A stretch of 64,000 bases of DNA, taken from the NCBI GenBank assembly GCA_905221605.1, contig CAJNDS010000480.1, positions 424,510 through 488,509 of the forward strand. Direction: 5' to 3'. Within the stretch, counting starts at the first letter, position 1. Each line of letters opens with the position of its first letter. Positions 32,011 through 44,113 of the stretch are shown piece by piece. A program made the position numbers and the translations under genes. This DNA comes from Symbiodinium natans (taxonomy: Eukaryota > Sar > Dinophyceae > Suessiales > Symbiodiniaceae). The notes beneath the pieces were generated by a model that was not told the origin of the DNA, searched no databases, and saw only the letters and a list, made by a program, of their open reading frames with translations.

Positions 32011-34582
32011 GGGGGTGGGTGGCTCAAATAGGGTTTATTTGGAAGCTAAGGCTCGGGTTTTGCCCATGGCAAAGAGAAGATGGTATTCGTCTTCATCTTT
32101 CCTATCCTTCTTGTCTTTCTTCTCTCTTGTTCGTTTCCCTTTGAAACAAAAACCCAAAGGAAGAACAATGAAAATGAAAGGAACTCGCTTTCTTTTTCCG
32201 TTTGGGAACAATGAAAAGAACCGAGGAGATAAGACGAGAGGAGGCATATGCTGAAGCATGGAGAGGGGCCACGGGCAAGCAGCTAACCCCGCTCACGTTC
32301 CCAACCATTGAAAAAGGATAAGAAAGGACAAGGGCCTCCGTTCCCCTCTTATGTTTTCCTTGTGCTTTTGTCGTTGAATAGGACGGAGAGAGAAGGAGGA
32401 GGAGAAATAGACAGGATCGCATTTTTAATGGGAAGAGCAAAGACAACAATGGAGGAGAGATGAATAAAGGATAAGGAAAGACAAAACAAGGCACAGAGAA
32501 GATGGGACTCTTCTTTATCGATCCTCTCTCCCTTATCTCTCCCTTCCCTTTTTCTTCTTGAAATAAGGAAAACAAAAAGGAAGAATTAAGAGAACAACAA
32601 AGGAGAAGGGTAAGGAAAGGAAGCCGAGAAAAGGGATATGATGAAGTATGGCAAGGTCCACGCGCAAGAAGTCACCCTCTGCTTACCTTTCCCCTGCTTT
32701 ATCATACAAGTTCCTTTCTTGTTTTCTAATCAGTTAAAAGGTAATAGATGGAGAGAGGGGAAAGGGAAGTGAGAGAGTAGAGATCACAAGGATGCCTTTG
32801 TTCTGGAAGCGTACTGCAAGGAATAGAAGAGACAAGAGGCAAGGGGAGGGACGGACAAAACAAGGCGCAAGAAGATGGCATTCCTCTATATCTATCATCT
32901 CTCCCCTGTCCCTTTTGAATGAGAAAAAAACCTTTCTTGCTCTTCACAGATAGGTGTCATCCCTCCTCTTCAGGAAATCCCCTTTCCCTTATTTTGCTTT
33001 TTGAAGCGAATAAGAACAAGAACAGGTAGGAAGAGAGGAAAGGGAAATAATAAGTAAAGAGAGGAGCCCTTCAATCCCCCTCCCTGTCTCTTATGTTCTT
33101 TTCCTTCTTGGGGGGTATCGTTCTTTCTCCTTTGAAGATGCAGAAGACGATTGAAAAGGACACCCGTTCCATCGCCCCTATATATAGAGAGAGACATCAT
33201 GAGCATCAGCTGGGTTTGCTGCCAATCCAAAACGGTGTCCCTTTAATCGCTTTCTGTGTGTCAAACGAGCAAAAGGGACACCCCTAAGTGCTTTCTTTTG
33301 GGATGTCTTTCTTTTTGCCTTGAAGACACAGCAAACGTAAAAAAGGACGCCTGCTTCCGTCGCGCATAGAGAGAGAGATAGAGAGAGACTGAGAATGAAT
33401 GAGTGAGAGATAGAGATAGGGACAGGGAAAGAGAGCAAGATAAAGAAAGAACGAAAGAAAGAAAGATAGCGACAGGGATACAGACAGAGAGAGAGAGAGA
33501 GAGAGAGAGTTTTCTGTTCGGGGGCATCCTTTTTTCTCGCTTGAAGATGCAGAAAACGATCCAAAGGGACAGCCGTTCCATCGCCCATGGCAAAGAGAAG
33601 ATGGTACCCGTCTTCATCTTTCCTATCCTTCTCCTCTTTCTTCTCTCTTGTTCGTTTCCCTTTGAAACAAAAACCCAAAGGAAGAACAATGAAAATGAAA
33701 GGAACTCGCTTTCTTTTTCCGTTTGGGAACAATCAAAAGAACCGAGGAGATAAGACGAGAGGAGGCATATGCTGAAGCATGGAGAGGGGCCACGGGCAAG
33801 CAGCCAACCCCCAACCATTGACAAAGGATAAGAAAGGCCAGGGGCCTCCATTCCCTTTGTTTTTTTCCTTTTCTTGTGTTTTTTGTCTTTGAAGAGGGAG
33901 AGAGAAGGAGGAGGAGACATAGACAGGGTTGCATTTTTAACAGGAAGAGCAAAGGCAAGAATAGAGAGATGAATAAAGGAGCAGGAAAGACAAAACAAGG
34001 CACAGAGAAGATGGGGGACTCTTCTTTATCGATCCTCTCTCCCATATCTCTCCCTTCCCTTGTTCTTTTCGAAATAAGGAAAACAAAAAGGAATTATGAA
34101 AACAGGAGAAGGGTAAGGAGAGGAACAGAAGAGATAGGCCGAGAAGAGGGATATGATGAAGTACGGCAAGGTCCACGCGCAAGGAGTCACCCTCTGCTTA
34201 CCCTTCCCCTGCTTTATCATACAAGTTCCTTTCTTGTTTTTAATCAGTTAAAAGGTAATAGATGGAGAGAAGGGAAAGGGAAGTGAGAGGAGCGATCACA
34301 AGGATGCCATTTTTCTGGAAGCGTACTGCAAGGAATAGAAACAGGAAGCACAGAAGACGCATGAAAAGGACACCCGTTCCATCGCCCCTATATATAGAGT
34401 GATATATCATGAGCATCAGCTGGGTTTGCTGCCAATCCAAAATGGTGTGCCTTTAATCGCTTTCTGTGTCTTCAAACGAGCAAAAGGGACACCCCTAAGT
34501 GTTATCTTTTGGGATGTCTTTCTTTTTGGCTTGAAGACACAGAAAACGTAAAAAGGACGCCTGCTTCCATCGCACATAGAGA

Positions 34583-34623
<41 letters not shown>

Positions 34624-35380
34624 TGAGACTGGGAATGAATGAGTGAGAGATAGAGATAGGGACAGGGAAAGAGAGCAAGATAAAGAAAGAACGAAAGAAA
34701 GAAAGATAGCGACAGGGATACAGACAGAGAGAGAGTGCTTTTGTTCGGGGGCGTCCTTTTTCTCGCTTGAAGATGCAGAAAACGATCCACAGGCACAATC
34801 GTTCCATCGCCCATGGCAAAGAGAAGATGGTACTCGTCTTCATCTTTCCTCTCTTTCTCCTCTTTCTTCTCTCTTGTTCGTTTCCCTTTGAAACAAAAAC
34901 CCAAAGGAAGAACAATGAAAATGAAAGGAACTCGCTTTCTTTTTCCGTTTGGGAACAATGAAAAGAACCGAGGAGATAAGGCGAGAGGAGGCATATGCTG
35001 AAGCATGGAGAGGGGCCACGGGCAAGCAGCCAACCCCCAACCATTGAAAAAGGATAAGAAAGGCCAAGGGCCTCCATTCCCTTTGCTTTTTTCCTTTTCT
35101 TGTGTTTTTTGTCTTTGAAGAGGAGGGAGAGAGAAGGAGGAGGAGACATAGACAGGGTTGCATTTTTAACAGGAAGAGCAAAGGCAAGAATAGAGAGATG
35201 AATAAAGGAGCAGGAAAGACAAAACAAGGCACAGAGAAGATGGGACTCTTCTTTAGCGATCCTCTCTCCCATATCTCTCCCTTCCCTTTTTCTTTTCGAA
35301 ATAAGGACAACAAAAATGACAAAAAGGATGAACCATGAAAAAAGGAGAAGGGTAAGGAAAGGAACAGAAGAGATAGGCCC
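32010..35380. repeat. GA/CT-rich modular repeats, copy 2
   Basis: Corresponds to 16,150-19,500, with AG-microsatellites of slightly different length at 33,368-33,510 and 34,577-34,735. No gene is seen. Confidence 0.8.
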
Positions 35381-35500
35381 TTGAAATGGGTCTGAAATTT
35401 GCAGTCTCCCAGGAAGAGGGACTTTAAAACCTAGGAAAAATGATTTTTCCAGATTTTAAGGATTTGAAGGAATTTAAAGAGTTTGTGGGGGGGCGGAGCC

Positions 35501-35628
35501 GTGACTCATTTCAGGCCCTGAGATGAGTCACTGTGTGTGTTGAGGGGGCACGGAGCCGTGACTCATTTCAGGCCCTGAAATGAGTCACTGCTTTCGTTGA
35601 GGGGGCACGGAGCCGTGACTCATTTCAG
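35501..35628. repeat. 57-bp palindromic repeats, copy 2
   Basis: Palindromes at 35,501-35,531 and 35,558-35,588 and a half-site at 35,615, with the same spacing as copy 1. Confidence 0.9.
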
Positions 35629-35734
35629 TCCCAACTAATTGAAATAATTTAGATAAAATCCAGTCCCAACTAATTGAAATAATTTAGATAAAATTTGAAT
35701 AATTTAAGTAATGTAAATAATTTCGGGCCTGCAG

Positions 35735-36172
35735 AAAGGCACGGCTCGATTTGGCCAAATTTTGCCGGGCAGCCTCCGGGCAAAATTTGGCCAAATCGGG
35801 CTGCTCTTCGTATGCGATGAGAAATGCGCGGCTCGATTTGGCCAAATTATGCCGGGCAGCCTCCGGGCAAAATTTGGCCAAATCGGGCTGCTCTTCGTAC
35901 GCGATGAGAAATGCGTGGCTCGATTTGGCCAAATTTCGCCGGGCAGCCTCCGGGCAAAATATGGCCAAATCGGGCTGCTCTTCGTATGCGATGAGAAATG
36001 CGCGGCTCGATTTGGCCAAATTTTGCCGGGCAGCCTCAGGGCAAATTTTGGCCAAATCGGGCTGCTCTTCGTATGCGATGAGAAATGCGCGGCTCGATTG
36101 CGATGAGAAATGCGCGGCTCGATTTGACCAAATTTTGCCGGGCAGCCTCCGGGCAAAATTTGGCCAAATCGG
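35735..36172. repeat. 87-bp tandem hairpin array, copy 2
   Basis: Same order of units as 19,855-20,287, including the truncated fifth unit, with single-base differences (for example CAAAATATGGCC near 35,955). Confidence 0.9.
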
Positions 36173-36182
36173 GCTGCCACGC

Positions 36183-36643
36183 ACAAAATCTGCCTGGATC
36201 TACGCGGGGCTGTTTCTTACAAAAAAAGTGCCGCGTAGATCCAGGCAGATTTTGTCCTTCGTGTTTTTTGACAAAACACCATGGACAAAATCTGCCTGGA
36301 TCTACGCGGGGCTGTTTCTTACAAAAAAAAGTGCCGCGTAGATCCAGGCAGATTTTGTCCTTCGTGCTTTTTGAGAAAACACCATGGACAAAATCTGCCT
36401 GGATCTATGCGGGGCTGTTTCTTACAAAAAAAGTGCCGCGTAGATCCAGGCAGATTTTGTCCTTCGTGTTTTTTGAGAAAACACCATGGACAAAATCTGC
36501 CCGGATCTACGCGGCGCTGTTTCTTACAAAAAAAGTGATGCGTAGATCCAGGCAGATTTTGTCCTTTGTGTTTTTGGAGAAATCACCATGGACAAAATCT
36601 GCCTGGATCTACGCGGGGCCCGGCAAAATCTGACCAAAGTGAC
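36183..36643. repeat. 103-bp tandem hairpin array, copy 2
   Basis: Same four full units and one partial unit as 20,299-20,759. Small differences lie in the A-run of the loops. Confidence 0.9.
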
Positions 36644-36739
36644 GCGACCCTAATTTATATAATTTACATAATTTTTATAATTTGAATAATTTAAATAATT
36701 TAAATGGAACAGGAGGGGGGGCTGGCCCGCTTCCGGGGG

Positions 36740-37710
36740 AGGACCGGGCTCGTGATTTAGTATTGGGGGGAGGCCCGGGCTCGTGATTTAGTATTGGGGG
36801 GAGGCTCGGGCTCGTGATTTAGTATTGGGGGGAGGCCCCGGCTCGTGATTTAGTATTGGGAGAAGGCCCGGGCTCGTGATTTAGTATTGGGAGAAGACCC
36901 GGGCTCGAAATTTAGTATTGGGAGAAGGCCCGAGGCTTTTTTAATAGTTTTAAAAGTTTTGAAAGTTTTAATAGTTTTAAAAGTTTTAAAAGTTTTGAAA
37001 GTTCAGGAATCTCATGGCCGGTTAGTATTGGAAGGAGGCCAGGGCTTGTAGTTTAGTATTGGGGAGAGGCCTGGGCTCGTGATTTAGTATTGGGGTAAGG
37101 CTCGGGCTCGTGATTTAGTATTGGGGGGAGGCCCGGCTCGTGATTTAGTATTGAGGGGAGGCCCGGGCTCGTGATTTAGTATTGGAGGGAGGCCCGGGCT
37201 CGTAATTTAGTATTGGGAGATGGCCCGATGCTTTTTTAAAAGTTTTAAAAGTTTTAATAGTTTTAAAAGTTTTAAAAGTTTTGAAAGTTCAGGAATCTCA
37301 TGGCAGGTTAGTATTGGAGTGAGGCCCGGGCTCGTAGTTTAGTATTGGGGGGAGGCCTGGGCTCGTGATTTAGTATTGAGAGGATGCTCGGGCTCGTCAT
37401 TTAGTATTGGGGGGAGGCCCGAGCTCGTGATTTAGTATTGGGGGGAGGCTTGGGCTTGTGATTTAGTATTGGGGAGAGGCCCGGGCTCGTGATTTTGTAT
37501 TGGGCGGAGGCTCGGGCTCGTGATTTAGTATTGGGGGGAGGCTCGGGCTCGTGATTTAGTATTTGGGGGAGGCCCGGGCTCGTAATAAAGTATTGGGTAG
37601 AGGCTTGGGCTTGTGATTTAGTATTGGGGAGAGGTCCGGGCTCGTCATCTAGTATTGGGGGAAGGCCCGGGCTCGTGATTTAGTATTGGGAAGAGGCCCG
37701 GGGCCCTGGC
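36740..37710. repeat. 31-bp satellite, copy 2
   Basis: As 20,845-21,775, with two additional units before the transition to the nonamer satellite. Confidence 0.9.
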
Positions 37711-37714
37711 CAGG

Positions 37715-39730
37715 AAATTCCCGAACTTTTAAAACTTTTAAAACTATTAAAACTATTAAAAAAGCTCCTTTTAATAGTTTTAATAGTTTGGGAGGCTTTT
37801 TAAAAGTTGAAACTATTAAGACTATTAAAACTATTAAAAAGAAACCTTTGTAATAGTTTTAATAGTTTTAATAGTTTTAAAAGTTTTAATAGTTTCAAAG
37901 GTTCAGGAATCTCCTGGCCAAGGCCGTTTCTTTTTAATAGTTTTAATAGTTTGGGAGGCTTTTTAAAAGTTGAAACTATTAAAACTATTAAAACTATTAA
38001 AACTTAAAAAGGAAAAGGCCTGGCCTGGAGATTCCCGAACTTTTAAAACTTTTAAAACTATTAAAACTATTAAAACTATTAAAACTATTAAAAAGGATTC
38101 TTTTTGATAGTTTTAATAGTTTGGGAGGCGTTTTAAAAGTTGAAATTATTAAAACTATTAAAACTATTAAAACTTAAAAAGGAAAAAGCCTGGCCTGGAG
38201 ATTCCCGAACTTTTAAAACTTTTAAAACTATTAAAACTATTAAAACTATTAAAAAGGTTTCTTTTTAATAGTTTTAATAGTTCGGGAGGCTTTTTAAAAG
38301 TTGAAACTATTAAAACTATTAAAACTATTAAAACTATTAAAAGCCTTTCTAATAGTTTTAATAGTTTCAAAGGTTCAGGAATCTCCTGGCCAAGGCCGTT
38401 TCTTTTTAATAGTTTTAATAGTTTCGGAGGCTTTTTAAAAGTTGAAACTATTAAAACTATTAAAACTATTAAAACTTAAAAAGGAAAAGGCCTGGCCTGG
38501 AGATTCCCGAACTTTTAAAACTTTTAAAACTATTAAAACTTTTAAAACTATTAAAACTATTCAAACTATTAAAAAGGCTTCTTTTTAATAGTTTTAATAG
38601 TTTGGGAGGCTTTTTAAAAGTTGAAACTATTAAAACTATTAAAACTATTAAAACTTAAAAAGGAAAAGGCCTGGCCTGGAGATTCCCGAACTTTTAAAAC
38701 TTTTAAAACTATTAAAACTATTAAAAAGGATTCTTTTTAATAGTTTTAATAGTTTGGGAGGCTTTTTAAAAGTTGAAATTATTAAAACTATTAAAACTAT
38801 TAAAACTTAAAAAGGAAAAAGCCTGGCCTGGAGATTCCCGAACTTTTAAAACTTTTAAAATTATTAAAACTATTAAAACTATTAAAACTATTAAAACTAT
38901 TAAAACTATTAAAACTATTAAAACTTTTAAAAAGGCTTCTTTTTAATAGTTTTAATAGTTCGGGAGGCTTTTTAAAAGTTGAAACTATTAAACTATTAAA
39001 ACTATTAAAAAGAAGCCTTTCTAATAGTTTTAATAGTTTCAATAGTTTTAAAAGTTTTAATAGTTTCAAAGGTTCAGGAATCTCCTGGCCAAGGCCGTTT
39101 CTTTTTAATAGTTTTAATAGTTTCGGAGCCGTTTTAAAAGTTGAAACTATTAAAACTATTAAAACTATTAAAACTTAAAAAGGAAAAGGCCTGGCCTGGA
39201 GATTCCCGAACTTTTAAAACTATTAAAACTATTAAAACTATTAAAACTATTAAAACTATTAAAACTATTAAAACTATTAAAAAGGCTTCTTTTTAATAGT
39301 TTTAATAGTTTGGGAGGCTTTTTAAAAGTTGAAATTATTAACACTGCTAAAACTATTAAAACTTAAAAAGGAAAAAGCCTGGCCTGGAGATTCCCGAACT
39401 TTTAAAACTTTTAAAACTATTAAAACTATTAAAACTATTAAAACTATTAAAACTATTAAAAAGGCTTCAAGCCTTTTTAATAGTTTTAATAGTTTTAATA
39501 GTTTTTAATAGTTTTAATAGTTTTAAAAGTTTTAATAGTCTTAAAAGTTCAGGAATCTCCTGGGCAAGGCCGTTTCTCTTTAATAGTTTTAATAGTTTAG
39601 GAGCCTTTTTAAAAGTGTAAACTATTAAAACTATTAAAACTATTAAAACTTAAAAAGGAAAATTAAAGTTTTAATAGTTTAGGATGTTGTTTTGAAAGTT
39701 CAAAACTATTAAAACTATTAAAACTTTAAT
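37715..39730. repeat. AAACTATTA satellite, copy 2
   Basis: As 21,780-25,145 but about 1.3 kb shorter and without the embedded hairpin-unit inverted repeat. Confidence 0.9.
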
Positions 39731-39879
39731 ACAGAAAGCAGCCATGTCAAATAGTACATAGAGGTTCCTCTTACATATATATATATATATATATGTATAC
39801 ACACTCTTTGTAGTCAATATATACATATATATATATATATATATTTATTCATTTCTTTATTTGTGTATTATTTTTGTAG

Positions 39880-40033
39880 ATCTACATATGAACTTTCTGT
39901 GTTCGCAACTCTCTGAGCAAGCAAGCAGGTGCAACATAAAAGTCTTCTGCACAGGCTTGCGGCGCATTCTTCCGCTTTCACTCGACGCTCTTGCTGATCT
40001 CCGCCAGATACCCGGAAACTTGCTCTTCTGCTG
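39880..40033 (+). CDS. exon-like segment after satellite copy 2
   Basis: Preceded by TTATTTTTGTAG and followed by GTGACT. The frame contains DLHMNFLCSQLSEQASRCNI, KVFCTGLRRILPLSLDALAD and LRQIPGNLLFC. A minus-strand frame through the same bases is also open, so the strand rests on the good acceptor and on the plus orientation of the other exons. Confidence 0.4.
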
Positions 40034-40129
40034 GTGACTAAGATCTTCCACAAAACGTAAAACGTGGAATTGAACCATCCCCCACTCAAATCCCAAAATC
40101 CATGCCCTCAACAACCCCTAACCTTCTCT

Positions 40130-40215
40130 TTTGAACGCGCGCTCTCTCTCTCTCTCTCTTTCTCTCTTTTTGTTCTCTCTCTCTCTCTCTCTCGCTCTCT
40201 GTCTCTCTTTCACTC
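40130..40215. repeat. (CT)n microsatellite
   Basis: CTCTCT runs interrupted by TTTTTGTT and GCTCTCTG. Confidence 0.9.
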
Positions 40216-40503
40216 CAAACACAGAAGTCCTAACCCCTGAATCCCACGTGGAGCTTGCGTTCTAAGTTCTTGGCCTCTGCTCCCACCTTAGACCCTCCAA
40301 GTAAGAGGAAGCCACTCTCATAAAGTCACAGGAACCCATAGACCTGAGCCCTAAACCCTAAACCCCAAACCCTCCACCCGTTTAGGGTTTTAGGGTTTAG
40401 GGTTTAGGGTTTAGGGTTAGAGTTTAGGGTTTAGGGTTTATAATAGGGTATAGGGTTTAGGGATGTAGGGTTATGTACATCCTCAACCCCCACGTGCACC
40501 CAG

Positions 40504-40598
40504 GTCATCACGCTCGCGTGCTATGCGCCGCTGTTGATCATGCAAGTGCTGGACTACCATGAACAGACCAGACCTCGGCATCAGGGCATAGGGCTTCA
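40504..40598 (+). CDS. exon-like island with hydrophobic segment
   Basis: Preceded by GTGCACCCAG and followed by GTAGAAGTTTAGGG. The frame reads VITLACYAPLLIMQVLDYHE then QTRPRHQGIGL. The first 15 residues could be the end of a membrane helix. Confidence 0.5.
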
Positions 40599-41227
40599 GT
40601 AGAAGTTTAGGGTTTAGGGTTTAGGGTTCAGGGTTCAGGGTTCAGGGTTCAGGGTTTAAGGCATTCGCGGGTGTAGGCGTTGAGGATGTCCGGATCGTAT
40701 TCGGGTCCTCGGGTCCTTAGACATATGGGGGAACGCACCCCTCTACCCAGTTGCATCGAGTCACGATGTTCTAGGCCCTTTTCAGGTGGCCAGTTTCCCC
40801 CACCCCCCCCCCCCCCCCTCGCCCCCCCCGCAATATACCCCTTTATAACCTGTATTTCTACAACCAATAGTGCCCTAAGACCTAAACTCTAAACCCCTTA
40901 CAGAAGCCTTCTTAGAAGCCTTATACAACAAGGTACCCCCACCTGAGAAGTCCTTTCTGAAGTTCCCTGACACTTCGACCGGGAGCATCCCAAGAGCAGC
41001 TCTACTATGTTCCCCTAAGGTCTTGAACGCCTCAACCCCTCATATAAATCCCAAATCCCCTAAACCCCTGAACTCTTACTAGGAGTTCAGGGTCTAGGGA
41101 TTTTTAAACCCTTAACGCAAGAACCCCTGCACCCCCAAAAAGCTCTAAACCCCTAAAACCGAAATCCCCTACTTAGAAGCCCTTTTTGACTTAGCAAGTA
41201 AGGTTCGTAAGTTGGGTTCTGGGGATG

Positions 41228-41321
41228 GGTTTAGGGTTTAGGGTTTAGGGTTTAGGGTTTAGGGTTTAGGGTTTAGGGTTTAGGGTTTAGGGTTTAGGGT
41301 TTAGGGTTTAGGGTTTAGGGA
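41228..41321 (+). repeat. perfect TTTAGGG array
   Basis: About 13 perfect heptamers. The next exon-like island begins ten bases later. Confidence 0.95.
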
Positions 41322-41331
41322 TACTACGTAG

Positions 41332-41428
41332 GCTTCTCAAGTACAACAAAGGGCTTTCGGAGCAAGCTCAGTCCGAGGCTTGGTCAGAACTGGTGCGGCT
41401 CCAGCCGCTGAATCTGCATCTGCGGGGA
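41332..41428 (+). CDS. exon-like island
   Basis: Preceded by ATACTACGTAG and followed by GTTCTGG. The frame reads LLKYNKGLSEQAQSEAWSEL then VRLQPLNLHLRG, a probable helical segment. Confidence 0.5.
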
Positions 41429-41604
41429 GTTCTGGGATGTTGCGGGGGTTTTCGGGTTGTTGCCCGAAGGGTAGCCCTAAACCCTAAACCCTAAACCCCA
41501 AACCCTTTTGAACTTGAAGCAGTTCTGGACTTCTGCCTGAGAGAGGGTGGTTGGGGGTTTGGACTCTTCGGGGCAGTGGAGCAGTGGATTCCTATACTCA
41601 TCCC

Positions 41605-41758
41605 TACTTGGAGGTTCATAGTACTTATCAACCAACTACAACTGTACTTATAACCCGCATATGACCCACTTATAAGCCCCTTAAGTGCCCTATATGATTA
41701 CAAGTACACTTAGAAGTACAGTTATAATTGGTCAATAAGTACGATGAACCCCCAAGTA
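41605..41758. mobile_element. small TIR element, family 1, complete copy
   Basis: TACTTGGAGGTTCATAGTAC at the left and GTACGATGAACCCCCAAGTA at the right are inverted. The interior keeps CTGTACTTATAACC and its complement. This is the best-preserved copy of the family. Confidence 0.8.
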
Positions 41759-42196
41759 GGTCAGTTCCCCATCTCTACCCCTTATAGAAGGCCAATCACT
41801 GCGAGGTGGATCTAGGACCTCAAGCCCCAAACCCTAAACCTAGGGTTTAGGGTTTAGGGTTTAGGGTTTGGGGTGTAGGGTTAAGGGTTTAGGGTTACCC
41901 CCTACCTTAAATCCTGAACCCCTGTAGATCCTTAAGCCCTCAGCCCTCAATCCAGCCCTTGTATAGGGAACCCTCGAATTATAGGGTCCTTAAGGGAGGG
42001 GGCTTCATGGGAGGGTAGGTACCCAGAGAACTTGAGGGCTTTAGGGAAGCTTAGGGAGCCTTATAGCGAGTAGTGGGGAGTATGCGGATCGGGAATCTTG
42101 GGTTACACACCCCCCTTGAACCCCCCTCCCTTAAGAACCCTAGACTAAACCCTGAACCCTAAACCCTAAACCCTCAACCCTAAACCCTAAACCCAG

Positions 42197-42267
42197 GTGC
42201 GTACATCAAGATTCCGTGCGAGTTCCTCTTCGGGGGCTTCCGCGGCGTCAACTCGACCATGGTCGAG
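42197..42267 (+). CDS. exon with AG and GT borders
   Basis: CCCTAAACCCAG directly precedes it and GTGGGC follows. The frame reads AYIKIPCEFLFGGFRGVNST then MVE. The acceptor AG is attached to the last CCCTAAACCC unit, and TTTAGGG starts 25 bases after the donor. Confidence 0.6.
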
Positions 42268-42465
42268 GTGGGCTCACATACCCCAACAATGGGTTTAGGG
42301 TTTAGGGTTTGGGGTTTAGGGTTTAGGGTTTGGGGTTACACCCTAGGAATCTTGGCCTGCTTCTCTAGGATGTGGGGTTCGGTGCATGGGAAGGCTTATG
42401 GGGTCCTCTAAGGGGCTGAGTTCTACCCCCTTTGAAACCCCCTCCCTTAAGAACCCTATAAAAGG

Positions 42466-42545
42466 ATGGATTTTGACCTGGAAGCCGAAGTTCCATTCCT
42501 CGAAATCCGGAAGCCCAGCATCATGAGCATCAGCCGGCCTCGCCA
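42466..42545 (+). CDS. exon-like island starting with ATG
   Basis: The frame from ATG 42,466 reads MDFDLEAEVPFLEIRKPSIM then SISRPRH before GTTCGG. It may be a first coding exon or internal. An AAGCCCAGCATCATGAGCAT-type motif is partly repeated just downstream. Confidence 0.45.
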
Positions 42546-43119
42546 TGTTCGGCTTCAAGCCCAGCATCATCACCCTAAACCCGAAACCCTAGACCGCCTA
42601 GACCTTAAATCCTAAACCCGCTGGCGTCTGCATGAAGAGCCCTTTTGGGTCCGTTAAGGCTTGTGTTCGCAGCACATGCCGGTTCGAAGTTCTACCCTCG
42701 AAACTGAGACCTACCGGGTTTGGACTTCAAACAAGGGCTTTTTCAACTTTTGATCCCTGAACTTCTGCAAGAAGGCACCCCCACCCCTATTTTTAAGTAG
42801 GGTTAGACGGACCCCAAATTGGGTTATAAGGATCCTGCCTTTGGTTATATGTCCCTTATCTAAAGTTAGTGTAGGAAGGGGGCTTGTAGACCCTGAATCC
42901 CTCCCCCCCCAAGCTCCCCTCAACCCTCAGAAGTTAAGAACGTAAAGCCCCCCAACCCTAAATCCTAAACCGAAATTCCAGTCCGGGGAGTGGGGCCAGA
43001 CTCGCGGCCAGACACACCTGTCCGGTTTTAGGATAAAGGGTTGCCCTGAACCTTTCACGTTGTTTGGCTGCTTTGTTTTCTGAGAAGCCCTGTGAAACAG
43101 AAAAACATTGGGTTCCTGG

Positions 43120-43228
43120 CTTAGTAACCCATGCCCATTTTTCCCTTTTTTGGTTCAAGGTTCCCGATGAAAGTAACCAACCCCAAAAAGGGTGCCCTTT
43201 ACATTAACATGGCTACTGGGCTGCCAAG
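43120..43228. mobile_element. small TIR element, family 3
   Basis: CTTAGTAACCCATGCCC is matched by GGCTACTGGGCTGCCAAG. The interior has GTTCAAGGTTCCC and CCAACCCCAAAAAGGGTGCCC. Confidence 0.65.
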
Positions 43229-43566
43229 GTATAGTCTCCTAAGTTACAACATGGAAGCTTTAGCTCTAAAACGCGAAGTCCCTAGTGCTCTATTTAGAGT
43301 TCATTTTTGTCGGCCTCTTTGGGGTGTATATGTTGGGTATAGCAACGAGAGCTTCAAACCGAGTCAGACGATGTGGACTTCTTGAACTCTCTTTCGAGCT
43401 GAAGGTAAGCGAAAGGTTGACAGTTAGTTCTCCCAGAGGCTTCAAGCGTAATACTCAATTCCTAGTGCTGGTGTTGCACAGGAGTTTGAAACAACCAATA
43501 AAGCCCGCAAACCCTATACCCTGAAGCCCTAAAACCCTGAAACCCTCAAACCCTAAACCCTCCCAG

Positions 43567-43666
43567 AACTGGACCACGGCGGTGCACGTGTCCGTCAGTG
43601 CGACTGGTCAACATGAGTTGTGCAGCTGCCTCGTGTTGGAATTGGGTTTCTTGACACGGGCACAAG
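43567..43666 (+). CDS. exon with AG and GT borders
   Basis: Preceded by CCCTAAACCCTCCCAG and followed by GTCATATTC. The 100 bases read NWTTAVHVSVSATGQHELCS then CLVLELGFLTRAQ, a probable beta-rich segment. Confidence 0.6.
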
Positions 43667-43691
43667 GTCATATTCATGAAAAATGAATATG

Positions 43692-43792
43692 TGTGTGTAT
43701 ATATATATACATATACATATAAATACACTGTGTTGTATAGAGACATATATATATATATATATATGAACATCGTATTTACTCATAAGCAGATA
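43692..43792. repeat. (TG/TA)n microsatellite pair
   Basis: TGTGTGTATATATATATA at 43,692 and a longer TA run at 43,744-43,764, inside a probable intron. Confidence 0.85.
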
Positions 43793-43859
43793 TATGTATT
43801 CGGCTACGGAGTACGGGTTTAGGGTTTAGGGTTAGGGTTCACCTCGGGTCTACGTCCAG

Positions 43860-43943
43860 AAGCGACCTCGGCCAGGACGTCCACACTGGGCGCCGATGCC
43901 TTCGATGCAGAGTTGGCACAGTGCCCCGTTCTGAGGCTCCGCA
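43860..43943 (+). CDS. exon-like island
   Basis: Preceded by CTACGTCCAG and followed by GTAGAC. The best frame reads ATSARTSTLGADAFDAELAQ then CPVLRLR. Other frames, including one on the minus strand, are also open. Confidence 0.4.
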
Positions 43944-44030
43944 GTAGACTGCTAGGGTTTAGGGTTTAGGGTTTAGGGTTGAGGGTTGAGGGTTTAGGGT
44001 TTAGGGTTTAGGGTTTAGGGTGCCCTAGAC

Positions 44031-44113
44031 CTTGGGGTGTTCCTCAATGGGGATTATAGTACCCCCTATCAGGATCCCTAGTAAGGACTGTCAGTCTAAG
44101 GGGGAACATCCCA
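44031..44113. mobile_element. small TIR element, family 5
   Basis: CTTGGGGTGTTCCTC and GGGGGAACATCCCAAC-like ends are inverted. The interior GGATTATAGTACCCCCTAT is shared with the copy at 49,495. Confidence 0.6.

Larger units (their letters stand above)
30346..39795. repeat. segmental duplication, copy 2
   Basis: Parallels 14,481-25,205 with an initial offset of 15,865 bases and scattered substitutions and indels, for example an extra six bases near 30,880. It lacks the 23,580-24,132 insertion. It has two extra 31-bp satellite units near 37,620-37,680. It leaves the shared sequence at the (TA)n near 39,790. Confidence 0.95.

Noticed and set aside
41228..41321. True chromosome end
   Set aside because: The TTTAGGG arrays are short, in both orientations, and embedded in unique DNA throughout the window.
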